This document shows positions 10,532 to 20,659 of a stretch of DNA of 23,104 nucleotides, one piece after another. Origin of the DNA: Thermomucor indicae-seudaticae (Eukaryota; Mucoromycota; Mucoromycetes; Mucorales; Lichtheimiaceae); NCBI GenBank assembly GCA_000787465.1, contig JSYX01000569.1, forward strand, positions 1 through 23,104, in the 5' to 3' direction. Made by a program: the position numbers and the translations under genes. Under the pieces are notes generated by a model that was not told the DNA's origin, ran no database searches, and worked only from the letters and a program-made list of their open reading frames with translations. Position 1 is the first letter of the stretch; every line of letters begins with the position of its first letter.

Positions 10532-11650
10532 ATGAAGATCGTTGGCCTTGTCAGGCATGCATTGTTCCTTGGACGGTTGCGAATAAAAGTGGATAGTAAT
10601 ACTGGTTTCTTTTAGTGGCGGTAAAGACAGCTGCTACAACATGATGCAATGTGTGGCGCATGGCCATGAAATCGTTGCATTGGCCAATCTCAAACCTCCT
10701 TCGCGTTTAAACAAAGGTATGGGATTCTCATGGGGATGTGGATAGTACACGTCGTCGTAGGAGGAGTAGCCAAACTCATGAATCAGAATAAAAATAAAGA
10801 CGAGTTGGACAGCTACATGTACCAGACGGTGGGACACGATGCGATTCAGTATTATGCAGAATGCATGGGGCTTCCGCTGTACCGACGCGATATCCAAGGC
10901 ACGCCGATACACCAGGAGTACGAGTACGTGGCTACGGAAAAGGACGAGACGGAAGACCTGTACACTTTATTACAAGATGTGTTAGCAAGTATCTCTTCCT
11001 TTTTTAGGTTCACAAGAAACAACTGAGATACTGACTGACCTACCTACGGGGACAGAAAGACCATCCGGATGTTCAGGGCGTGTCGGTAGGCGCGATCCTG
11101 TCCAACTACCAACGCGTACGCGTCGAGCACGTGTGCAATCGCCTGGGACTCAAGTCACTCGCTTATCTCTGGGAACGCGATCAGAAAGAGCTCTTGGCTG
11201 AGATGGCAAGCGCGGGCGTGAACGCCATCCTGGTCAAGGTCGCTGCAATCGGTTTGAAACCGGAGCATCTCGGCAAAACCATTGCGGAAATGTATCCGCT
11301 GCTCTGTGATCTGGTAAAATGATTAGCTAGCTTGTTGATATCCCCCTCCACATCATTGACTCACTCTTCTTTTATATATATATATATAGAACGAAAAATA
11401 TCAGTCTCATATCTGCGGCGAAGGAGGCGAATACGAGACGTTTACGCTCGACTGTCCTCTGTTCAAGAAACGGATACTCGTGTACGTATTCTTAACTCTA
11501 AGAAAAAAGATGATCCATTCCTGTATCATGACGAAATCATTATTTATTTTTTTTAGTGAGGAAGCCGAGACGGTCGTGCATTCCGATGACGCCTTTGCAC
11601 CCGTGGCCTATTTACGATTCAAGAAATGTTCAGTGGTAGACAAGGAGTAA
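10532..11650 (+). CDS. DPH6: Diphthine-ammonia ligase (DPH6)
   Basis: This cytosolic enzyme catalyses the last step of diphthamide synthesis on elongation factor 2, amidating diphthine with ATP and ammonium. Exons: 10532-10554, 10616-10716, 10800-10984, 11056-11313, 11390-11481 and 11557-11650; 753 nt, 250 aa. Signatures are the ATP-pyrophosphatase loop SGGKDS at residues 8-13 (split by intron 1), [12 protein letters not shown] at 43-54, [18 protein letters not shown] and [15 protein letters not shown] at 198-212. It is the short, animal-like form (human 267 aa); yeast Dph6 has an extra C-terminal half with RidA-like domains that is absent here. Intron 1 (10555-10615) needs a GC donor to restore SGGKDS. 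Intron 3 is either GC-AG (10985-11055) or GT-AG (10989-11059), changing only one or two residues (VLKDHPD versus VLANHPD). The gene starts 87 bp after the NCA2 stop on the same strand. Confidence 0.96.
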
Positions 11651-11707
11651 ATATTTATCTACTATCTATTGGGCTACACTGTGTACAAATATACATATAC
11701 TACATCA
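11651..11707. other. Convergent 3' junction of DPH6 and SAC1
   Basis: The two stop codons are 57 bp apart on opposite strands. The A/T-rich spacer must supply both polyadenylation regions, so the two 3' UTRs very probably overlap as antisense (inference). Confidence 0.6.
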
Positions 11708-14227
11708 TCAGGTCGTTTTCTTGATTGTGGAAGACTCGTGTCCCTGTTCAGCATCGTCCAGCATCGCCGATCGTCTTCTTGAAGAGGGAGTAGAAGAAGG
11801 TGTTGAGTCCAGACTTTTGGTCGGCCGCGGTACGACTACCAGTGCTGGCTTGTCCACCAGCTGTGTACCGTATTCCTGAATCAGTCGCCAGGTGTATACC
11901 GCCGAGGCAAAGAAGAAGGACAGTACAACGATATACAGCGTGTCGCCGTCCGAAAGACCAAAGACGTCAGGTACAAAGAGTCCAACAAGGAAACAAAAGA
12001 AGGAGAGCACAAAGACGGCCGGGATCGCCCATGGTTTCGGTGGCATGGCAGCAAACGGGGATATAAATAAAGGCGATCCACCTACCACGTAGTTGCCTAG
12101 AAACAAGTCGATGCCGTCTTGTCTTGATCCGTCCATGAAATTGTTCATGGTGTATCGAACTATTGAATTCACAAAATCGTGCCATGCGCCAACATACGTG
12201 CGTTTACCGGTCCTAACAACCAGCGAATGTGTGTGAGTCTGCCTTTATCTCTCTGACTGCGCCTGGGGGGGCTCCCATTTACCGCGTATAATCTGTCTTG
12301 AGAGCACCTGTCCCTGAATAGGCGATACTCAGGGCATCTGCATTATCAGCCCACGCTTCAAGTGGAGGATGTTTAGCCTGACAGCCAACGTGATCTTCCT
12401 TTCTGCTTACCATGATTGAATATCCGCATGAATCCCTGATCATCCTCAACGCTTGCAGCAATATCAAGAATGCCCGCTTCTCGCAATTGCCGGTTGAGCA
12501 CCCAGCGCGCCAAGGTGCTCTGTACGACATTGGTTCGATCCAGACAATCCATGCAGTTCGTACGCACCACAGACGTCTGATGACGACGGCTTTTACCGGT
12601 ATCACAGAAAAAGTACCTTGTGATGGATTGTACGGTCAATATACATCATCCACCACCAGGTATATATATATAAAAGACATACCCCTGTTTCAAGAGCTCT
12701 GGCTCCAGCTGTTCAATCAAGCTCTGGACTCTATTCCAGCGCATCTTGCGACACTCGTGATGGAAATCGAAATGGACATACGTGAGTCGCGGGTCCGCCA
12801 GCGCATCGACCGTGCGCGCATAGGTCTCGCCCACCGGGTACTCGTAGCCTTTCTTGTTGACCAGGTTGACCAGGATCTGCGGGCCGTACCGTCGTATCTG
12901 TTCGCTGAAATGGGCCCTGGACGCCTTCAGATCGCTCTCGACCCACAGTGCAGGCGTGTACCGGGTATTCACGATCTGGCCCCAGACCGCAGGCACCGAT
13001 CCGCGTGTCTGGACATGCGCGAAAACCTGCTTCTGGTCATTACTCACGAGGACGACGACTATCTGCTCGGTCTCGACAAAGTTGCTTGCGTGGCCGTGCT
13101 CGTCCAGTCCTCTTGAAAAGTAACGTGTGCCAGCACGTTCTCTGCTTCGGCGGCTGATGATGCTGAACACGATCTCGGCGCGGTTCACCGCGGTCGGTAC
13201 AATCGCGACAACTATGAGAAAATGTTGCGTGTAAGAAGCCATGGACGTCATTTCTTGGGGGGGGGAGGAACGTACATCCTTGCATCAACGGTAGAATAAA
13301 CGGACTGAGCTATAAAGGACATGGTGTTCAGTGAGGCATGGAAAAAAAAAGGCTGCATGATAGATAGAGAGAGATCTTACATCGAGAAAGCCAGACTCTG
13401 TGACATCAATGAGTTTCTCGGCCAGGTACCGATTCCAAAAGAAGCGCTGATCTGCCTGGTATCTATATTTTAGAAGAAGAAGAACATCCTGTTTGTTTGA
13501 TTGAGACTCACCAGCTTCCAGAGTGGTTCTTCTGTTAAGGGCAAGTCCATTTGGCGCTGGATGGATAAGGTAAGATGAAACGAGTACGAGAAATAAAAGG
13601 TGTTTTGCTTGAGGTGGCACTCGAGGAGATGGATAAAGCTCTGTTCGTCTTTGAGCTGCTGGTCGGTCATGTCAGGGACGTCGTATGGCAACGGCAAGAT
13701 TTGGAACGTCGTGGCGCGATAGATATCCGATCCACAGAGCGATCCGACGCGGCTGCGGCCCGTGACCACAATCATGTATTCGCCTACCGTCCGGTTCAGC
13801 TCCTTGATTTTTTTTACTCAGATCAGTCTAGAAGTTAAGTACCTGCTTGGAGTTGGATAAAGCCAACGATGCCATAGACGACGAGTTCTTGCAGCACCGG
13901 GTCAGGCTTGTTGCTGGGCGGAGCTATATGAAAACTTGTCAGCACGGACGTCGGCTCGAAACACACACACGCACACACACACACACACACTGACCATTCA
14001 GTTGCAGGGCGCCATTGTCTCGGTAAACCGTCAACGACTGGTCCACAAAGTCGCTGCTGCCATTGGCTGGTTCGTACAATGGCGTAAACGTGTACGTTCC
14101 CCGAGTAACAATTCTGCAGCATGATGATGGACACGGAGAGAGAAAAACTTGACATTATTAGAATCTTTTCAAACGCTCTATACGTGTACACTGTCAGATC
14201 TTACAGCTTCAATTGCTCATAAATCAT
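11708..14227 (-). CDS. SAC1: SAC1-type phosphoinositide phosphatase, ER/Golgi
   Basis: Sac1 removes phosphate mainly from PI4P at the ER and Golgi, controlling Golgi PI4P and lipid exchange at contact sites. Exons: 14205-14227, 13995-14113, 13843-13923, 13512-13783, 13381-13455, 13276-13309, 12683-13211, 12411-12616, 12283-12355 and 11708-12212; 1917 nt, 638 aa (yeast 623, human 587). It begins MIYEQLKL, like the animal protein's YEQLKL. The SAC domain includes FFWNRYL, GTRYFSRGLD, TRGSVPAVW, FDFHHECRKM and the catalytic CX5R motif RTNCMDCLDRTN (Cys399, Arg405). ADNADALSIAYSGTGALKTD follows. Two C-terminal membrane spans at about 532-552 and 562-579 give the expected ER anchor. The tail is Ser/Thr-rich and ends KKTT, not a plain KKXX signal. 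Intron 8's acceptor is TTGAAG at 12356; the nearer CAG would put the frame into a stop. The frame upstream of the start stays open for about 50 codons without an ATG. Confidence 0.97.
13961..13990. repeat. CA microsatellite in SAC1 intron 2
   Basis: A 30-bp (AC)n tract with one interruption (AC to GC at 13971) lies within SAC1 intron 2 (13924-13994), close to its donor. It reads as GT repeats on the gene's strand, so length variation would alter the intron just after the 5' splice site. Confidence 0.9.
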
Positions 14228-14498
14228 CCGGGCATCAATGGTAGCTTTTTTTTTCCGTTCTGTCGGTAATGGCTTTTTAAAGCGTTCTGGAAAATATATT
14301 TTTCCGGTGTTATTGCCAATGAGGCACAAAAACGGCGAGGGCTGTTTCGATGGTACTGAGACACAGAAATTGGGTCCTCACTGTCTCAATACGTGTGACA
14401 ACCCTCCATAAGACTGGAAAATAAATCCTTCCGTCTCATCAAGTGACAGTGTCGAAACAGAAACAAAAAGACTGTACAGCTTTATTGATGATAATCAT
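14228..14498. promoter_or_regulatory. SAC1 upstream region with inverted repeats
   Basis: This 271-bp gap between the FIG4 stop and the SAC1 start must contain the SAC1 promoter and the FIG4 polyadenylation region. AATAAA is present on the minus strand at 14481-14486, 12 bp after the FIG4 stop. A 9-bp inverted pair CTGTTTCGA / TCGAAACAG (14342-14350 and 14452-14460) encloses a nested TGAGACA / TGTCTCA pair (14357-14363 and 14382-14388), which could fold as a hairpin. No flanking target duplication was seen, so it is not called a mobile element. Confidence 0.5.
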
Positions 14499-17400
14499 TT
14501 AGACAGGAGCGGTCAAGTTTTGATTATTATTATTGTTATTATTATTGTTGACTTTGGACGATGATGATGTGCCGAGCACTGCTGCCGCTGCATCCGCGAT
14601 AAATGCATTGATATTCGTTGTCTGTTGTATCCATCGTTGTTGATACTGCCGTTGTTGTTGTTGTTGCTGTTGTTGCACTGTTACTGTCGGGTTTCCAACA
14701 TCGGCTGTCGTCGTCGCTGTTTTCACAGCAGTTGCAGCAGCAGGAGGGTAGAGATGAGACTGCGGATAGTGTCCTTCTCGAAGGTAGGTTGCATAGCCCT
14801 CGTACCTTCGTTTGGCATTATCACTACTCCACTGACGAATGGCGCCTAATTGTCGGGGTATATCCACGTACGTCTTGAAGAGTTGTTCGTCCATCGGTTG
14901 CGTCCGGAGACTCGAATCTGGATCGCTTTGTCGTCGTACATAGTTTACATATTCTGGATACAGGTCTGGGTTCACGATCGGTTGATCGACTGCAGCAAGC
15001 CGTTCGACACTTTTAAATTGCTGCGTGTATCTTTATCATCATCAGCAGCTGGGCCCCGTCGTATGGGTCGTTGGGTAACTATACCTTTTGTATTCTTTTT
15101 GTTCGCTATAGGATACACTAGGGTTCATATTCCTCTTGACGATCCCTTCTACACTCCAAGGAGGCGGATCGATACTAAGACCAAGATCGTTTTCTTGTAC
15201 TTCTTCTTCAAAAGCCAACTTCTTCTTCCTGGCTGCTTCTATCAGAGCAGTCTTGTTGGTCGCTGGTTGACGACTGCTGCTGCTACTACTACTGCTACTG
15301 CCAGAACTTGGACGGACAGTAAAGGGGCTAATTTCCATGGCTTCTTCCTTGGTTAACTCTCGATTCTCACTGATTCCGGTTGCTGCTATTTTTGAAGGAC
15401 GGTATTTCAGTGTTCCATTCATGTTGTACGCAAACAGCTGGTTAAGACTGGTGAGATTATGTGGATCATAGTACTCGCTCCAATATCCTTGAAAGGGGTC
15501 GCTTTCGTCAGGCTGACTCGTCCGTGTTGTTCGCATGTCCTCGGTTATACGGTAAAGCGATGGATCCTCTAACCCGACTTTTGGAGACAAGACCTCGGGA
15601 GAGTACCATTTTCGATAACTATATATCTTACCGTCAAGAGGCTGATGAATAAATAACTCGTATCCGTTTTTCTTACTCTTTTCGCCGTGTGCGTGTACGT
15701 GGATCTTGATTATGCAAATGATAATCCGAGTTCAACTCCCAAAGCATCGGCTGTCCGTCCTCTGTGACGAAATTGCCCAGAAACAGATTGATTGCATCTT
15801 GCTTGTCAGCGTCTATAATGCTTGTTACTCACATGTATCTGACCCACACAGTACAACCCTCACTGAACATACCAGAAAACGCATTTGCATAGAACCGTTT
15901 TATTGTTTCAATCATATCTCTTGGATGACTAGTCCATTGATTGATTTTTCGATATGTCTCCATGGTATTGACAAGATGTGAACCTCCGTACTGCAAAGCA
16001 ATCGTGTCGCCGTGGTCATGAAACATTTCCAGAAAGATGTTTACTATATCCGAGTCGAACTCGACCTTGGGCGACGCAATGACGCCCAGCGCATAAAGTT
16101 GATGCGCCAGTGCACATTTGGCCATCAAAAACTGGGCTGCGTTCGTTCGGTCCAGGCAGTCAATACAGTTTGTACGTAAAACGCCGTTTTGTCTTGTGCC
16201 CATGCGGCGCTTTGAAAGATCCCTTGTATACGTCAGTATCATTGTTAGCCTCACGTATAATAACAGTAATAATGGATAGACTTACCCTCCATCCCTTCGT
16301 AGCACATTCACATAGGGTTCGGGTCCACTGTGGAAAAAGCCTGTGGCAGCAATGATTTCCTGCGCAATATTCTCCAGGAAATCAATGACATCTTGGTCAT
16401 TACTATGGCCATGCATGAATATCACAATCTCCATTATAACACTCTTTCCTTAAAGATCACCTTTTGGCGGCTCTGGACATGTCCCATGCAATATATCGGA
16501 TCCTTTTATCTTCAGGCAGAAACTGATTCAAGTAATTGATGGCTTCCTCGAATTCTTTACCCAAGATCGACTCTCGTTTATGCGTTTCTTTTTTCTGCAG
16601 CACTCTGTGAATGGTACCATCACTATAATTATTATCAGACGACATACCTTGATGAGGTTTAGCACAATGCACGGTGTTCCATATCGCTGAAACAAGTTTT
16701 CGAAATGTAATGCAGCTGCCGAGTAAAACGGATCCACAACACTCACTATATTATATTCAGGCAAATCAGTCCCTCTTCTTTTGACCACATTAGAGCAAAT
16801 AGCGTACACTCAATAGGTGGTTTCGGTGTCATGTTTGTCGATTCTTGCGTCCAGATAAGCGGTATAGAGCCTCGGTGCTGAACATACGAAGTATAGCGCG
16901 GGTTACCAAAGAGTCTATCTGTCGAGTGAAACGAGGTCGTGGTCATTTCGGCAACGATCTGTTCCGTCTCGACATCGTTCGCCACATAGCCCTGACCTTT
17001 TCAGTTAGCGCACGCTCATGGCTCTCCCCAATCCCAAAAGCCTCTTTTTGGTCTTACCATATCATTCACGCCTCGTTTGAGAAACCGAGCGCCTGCAAAA
17101 TGGCGTGAGCGGCGCGCAATCAGTGTGATGACGATATTGCGTCCAAAGATGGATATTTCTAACAAGACGAGCCTATTAGAAAACGCGCTGGCTGATGATT
17201 GGATGGGAAGGATCCTTTCGACATTACTTGCTTGATCCACAAAGCCATAGATCAGGGGCAGAATCCAGCCCGAGTGGCTGTTGAGGTCCTTGAAGCCGGA
17301 CCGCAACAGATAGTGGTTCCAGACAAACATGTCGTTCTGCCGGACGCTGAGGGGCGGTGGTCGCGACATGTTGACCTGCAGGGTATTGGTGATATCGTAG

Positions 17401-18130
17401 GTATAGGAAAAGTAAAAGTTTTTGGTCAAGTCGATATTCTGGAACGTGGCCATGTAACGAGCCTCGTCTGATTTCTTGTCCACTTTGGCTTGATGGCCAA
17501 CGGGTATCAACTGCGTCTTCTCGATATGGTATATGTAATGGCCGCCAAGCAAGGCCACTTGCTTCCGTTCCGTGATAAAGATCATGTACCAGCCTTGGGT
17601 GAACCGGATAAAGCCGACAATCCCGTAGATATTCAGAGGCACCCGGTGCAGGCCGCCCACGGACAGATTGCCGTCCTCAATCATTTTCAAGAGTTTCGCC
17701 TTTTCTGCTTCAGAGTACATCACGTCATCTTCAATCACCACCAGCTCCTTGGGGTTGTCTCGGTGGATCTGGAGTACGCGGTATCGCTGCTTGGACTGGT
17801 TGGTCCCAATGAGATAATACCGCTAATGATGCCAGATCAATATGACCAAACTCTCTCTCTCTCTGTCTCTGTCTCGTCTCTCCCTACGGTTTTGGTTTCG
17901 TATAATTCAAAGCTGCTCATGACGAAGCGATAATTCATGAATGTTTCCTTTCCCGTCTCCTCTTTATTATGACTACTACTGTCATTGCCGGCATTGTCAT
18001 GATTGTTGTTGGTGGTTGTTGTTGTTGTCATCATCACTGTGGGTCGTTTTGTTTCGGGCACAGCTGAGGCTAGGTACTGTTCGTGCAGCGTTTGATGAGT
18101 CTCGTTGAAAATCTGTGTGTCTGCATTCAT
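14499..18130 (-). CDS. FIG4: FIG4-type PI(3,5)P2 5-phosphatase
   Basis: Fig4 works in the endolysosomal/vacuolar complex with Vac14 and the Fab1/PIKfyve kinase, and both removes and helps make PI(3,5)P2. Exons: 17888-18130, 17058-17822, 16808-16991, 16648-16745, 16461-16594, 16286-16402, 15873-16222, 15677-15812, 15085-15618 and 14499-15030; 3093 nt, 1030 aa (human 907, yeast 879). Signatures are [86 protein letters not shown] and the CX5R site [13 protein letters not shown] (Cys533, Arg539), then [16 protein letters not shown] and [15 protein letters not shown]. The start is ATG 18130; a TTG lies just upstream. The N-terminus carries a Thr/Asn run near residues 36-45. The long C-terminal tail has eight Gln (973-980), a Ser run and nine Asn (1015-1023). 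There is no membrane span, as expected. It stands head-to-tail upstream of SAC1. Confidence 0.97.
14523..14549 (-). repeat. AAT/AAC triplet repeat coding poly-Asn in FIG4
   Basis: Nine consecutive Asn codons (AAC and AAT) lie at residues 1015-1023, near the FIG4 C-terminus. The tract is short and interrupted, but it is a likely length-variable site. Confidence 0.9.
14652..14675 (-). repeat. CAA/CAG triplet repeat coding poly-Gln in FIG4
   Basis: Eight consecutive Gln codons (seven CAA, one CAG) lie at residues 973-980, followed by R-Q-Y-Q-Q-R. They sit in a low-complexity tail beyond the conserved region of the family. Confidence 0.9.
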
Positions 18131-18297
18131 CAATTATGCGCGCCAAAAGGGGGTGGGGACTCCCTCTCTCAAGTTGTCCAAAAATTTACACGGAAAAAGT
18201 GAAAAAAAGTGACAATCAAGTTGCTTCGAGTATAAGTCTTCTACAATAAGAGAAAAGCTATGTAGTAACATTACGACTGGCCCCCTTTCCATTACAT
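18131..18297 (-). promoter_or_regulatory. FIG4 promoter / 14-3-3 3' flank
   Basis: A compact 167-bp tandem junction. On the minus strand, next to the FIG4 start, it reads TTTTTTTCACTTTTTCC, a pyrimidine-rich leader of the kind seen before fungal start codons. No clear TATA box is visible. Confidence 0.45.
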
Positions 18298-19524
18298 CTA
18301 CTTGGACTCTTCAGCCTCTTCACCCTTGGCTTCTTCACCCTTATCGCCGTCTAATCATCATCAATTTAGCATCCACGGACAGGAGAGAGAATTTATTTCA
18401 CGGGGGATAATACTTACCATCTTGCAAGTCCGAGGTCCAGAGAGTCAGGTTGTCTCTCAGGAGCTGCATGATGAGAGTCGAGTCCTTGTAGGATTCTTCC
18501 GAAAGGGTATCGAGTTCTGCAATGGCGTCGTCAAAGGCCTGCTTGGCCAAGTGGCAGGCACGGTCGGGAGAGTTGAGGATTTCATAGTAGAAGACAGAGA
18601 AGTTCAAGGCCAGACCCAGACGGATCGGATGAGTGGGTGCCAAGTCGTTCTGAGCAACGTCCGTCGCGGTCTTGTAGGCTTCGTGAGCCTGGTGAGCAGA
18701 GTCTTTGCGAGCTTCACCGGTCAAGAATTCAGCAAGGTAACGGTGGTAGTCACCCATCCTTTTTAACAGAAGAGTCAGTACTCTCTCACTGCCTACGCTT
18801 TTTTATTTCTACTTACATCTTGTAGTAAAAAACCTTGGATTCACCACCCTGAGCATTAGGGATCAGGTTCTCTTTCAAGACACCCAAGATGTCGGAGCAG
18901 ACGTCCTGAAGTTCGGATTCGATCTTTTGGCGATAACCCTTAATCTTTTCGACCTGTGCAGTGTTGCCCTTGCTCTCTTCCTTTTGCTCGATTGAGGAAA
19001 CAATTCGCCACGAAGCACGACGGGCACCAATCACGTTCTTGTAAGCAACAGAAAGAAGGTTGCGCTCTTCAACGCTCAGTTCAACACCCATCTAAAACGC
19101 GCTTAGATTTGTCATTCTAATCATACAATCCGAAAGGAGATTTACCTTGGCGATTTCCTTGGTATATTGGACCATTTCTTATCCGATCATTAGGTTGGTA
19201 TTGATGAGATCCAAGGTGGGGGAGGCGGGAAAAAATAACTACTCACCATCATAGCGCTCGGCTTGTTCAGCCAATTTGGCCATGTAGACATTGTTTTCGC
19301 GCTCCTGAACAAAGAATTAGAGTCCTAATACTTGGAACAAAACGCCAAATTCCTCGGCTCATCTCGACAATCTCTGCTGCCCAAACAACAACCTGACAAC
19401 CGCGAAACCGAAAGGAGATGAAAGGACCATCCCATCACACACACAGACACACTCTCTTTCTTCGAGATGGAACCCGAAGCAATCGCAATCATACAGAAAG
19501 AGATGTCCAACTTACAGAAGACAT
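18298..19524 (-). CDS. 14-3-3 family protein
   Basis: 14-3-3 proteins are dimeric, mainly cytosolic adaptors that bind phosphoserine/threonine motifs in many signalling and metabolic proteins. Exons: 19516-19524, 19247-19304, 19146-19177, 18817-19091, 18418-18758 and 18298-18350; 768 nt, 255 aa, the usual family length. Signatures are [16 protein letters not shown], the family box [20 protein letters not shown] ([10 protein letters not shown]), [10 protein letters not shown] and the second family signature in [20 protein letters not shown]. The acidic tail [17 protein letters not shown] is typical and variable. The first coding exon holds only Met-Ser-Ser, followed by a 211-nt intron, the longest in this gene. 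The exon 4/5 junction gives KMMGDYH where most relatives have KMKGDYH. Strong expression is expected, given the pyrimidine-rich leader before the start. Confidence 0.98.
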
Positions 19525-20659
19525 TTTTTGTTAAAAAGTTAGATTGTGTTAAAGATGAAAAGTGGAGAGTTGTCAAAAAAGAGAAAAAGGACGCGGTAAA
19601 AGAAAAAAAAGTCGCTTCGCGTTGACGTAAGCGGGGCTTCCAACCTTTTTGATTCACTTACGGTATATTTTCTCCGCTACACGTGTGTGTGAGAGAGTCC
19701 TCGCTTTGTTTCTCTCTTCGTCCTATGGATTTGTCTCGGGAGGCTATCTAATTATATATATATCTTTGATGCGTGGTACGGAGACGAACCTTTTAGACGT
19801 GTGTATCATGTCCAGCACACCCCACGATCGATGATCACGGTCAGTGATATCCATTGAAGCTAGCTGGATAAGCAAGGCCCCCTTGGAATGGGCAGTAAAA
19901 TTTTGGTGCCACGTGTAAGGAGGGCTGCCCCGGCTCTCCCCTTTTGCTTGCTGCTGCTATACATATTATCTGTTCAGGAAGGATATTCCCCTAGGTAAAG
20001 CAACATAAAGGTCTTTTCCTTTTTGTTTCACCCCCACCACTGGTCCTGATACAGCTACTACAAGATGCACATCGTGGCCTCACTTTTACTGGAACTGGTT
20101 CTTTTGCGGAACAATCGGGGGGGATTATCAGGGTCCATTTTTATACGTGCGCGTTTCACATGTTTCTTTCCCTGACAATGTCTGAAACCGAGGAAAAGCA
20201 GCAACATTACTCCGCGCATTCATGGGAGGATGCCGCATCAAAAGCTGGGTAAACACCGTCGGAGTGGGGAACATTGCTTGACAGCTTAGGATGCAATGCT
20301 TGATCTGACTGCACTCTAGACGATGTTTTGCATTGTCAGGCTGTAATACTGATTTCCGAGAGCAAATAGAATATATCGATAGGGTCCATGACGAAAAAAG
20401 TGCGATCGCTATATATCATGATCGCAGAGGTCGATCGATTTATCAACTATCGCGCAGCAAAGATCTGCTTAAATCCCGCTTGTCTAAATAGCTCGGCAGC
20501 AGTCGTGATGATTTAAAGGCTTAATCCATCGCATCTCCTCATCCTGAATTCGCATTCTGCAGATAAAGAAAATCTGATATTCGCAAAAAGACAGAGATGC
20601 CGGAAAATGGGTCTTTTTTATGACGGTACAACAACCAAAGAACAGATGATATTGCGCGC
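19525..20659. promoter_or_regulatory. 14-3-3 upstream region and RPS16 3' flank
   Basis: This 1.1-kb gap is the largest in the gene-dense part and has no coding signal that I trust. On the minus strand, next to the 14-3-3 start, lie long pyrimidine runs (19550-19615), then a CRE/ATF-like TGACGTAA at 19623-19630 and two CACGTG E-boxes (19680-19685 and 19910-19915). A perfect 7-bp inverted repeat TGCGATC/GATCGCA with a 12-nt loop lies at 20401-20426, nearer RPS16. The sites are seen directly; binding by bZIP or bHLH factors is inference. Confidence 0.5.

Noticed and set aside
12373..12410. SAC1 exon 8 read straight through to a stop
   Set aside because: A GTAAGC donor follows CAT-G, and using the TTGAAG acceptor at 12356 restores ADNADALSIAYSGTGALKTD. 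The near CAG acceptor would give an immediate stop.
12532..12541. tRNA-like T-arm sequence GGTTCGATCC
   Set aside because: It is the antisense of the SAC1 catalytic LDRTN codons. No matching A-box or cloverleaf surrounds it.
12412..13116. 234-codon plus-strand open frame
   Set aside because: It runs across SAC1 exons 7 and 8 and the intron between them on the opposite strand, and is explained by codon bias of the real gene.
20401..20426. TGCGATC/GATCGCA hairpin as a terminator or RNA gene
   Set aside because: Seven-bp arms with a 12-nt loop in A/T-rich intergenic DNA are expected by chance, and no other RNA features are present.
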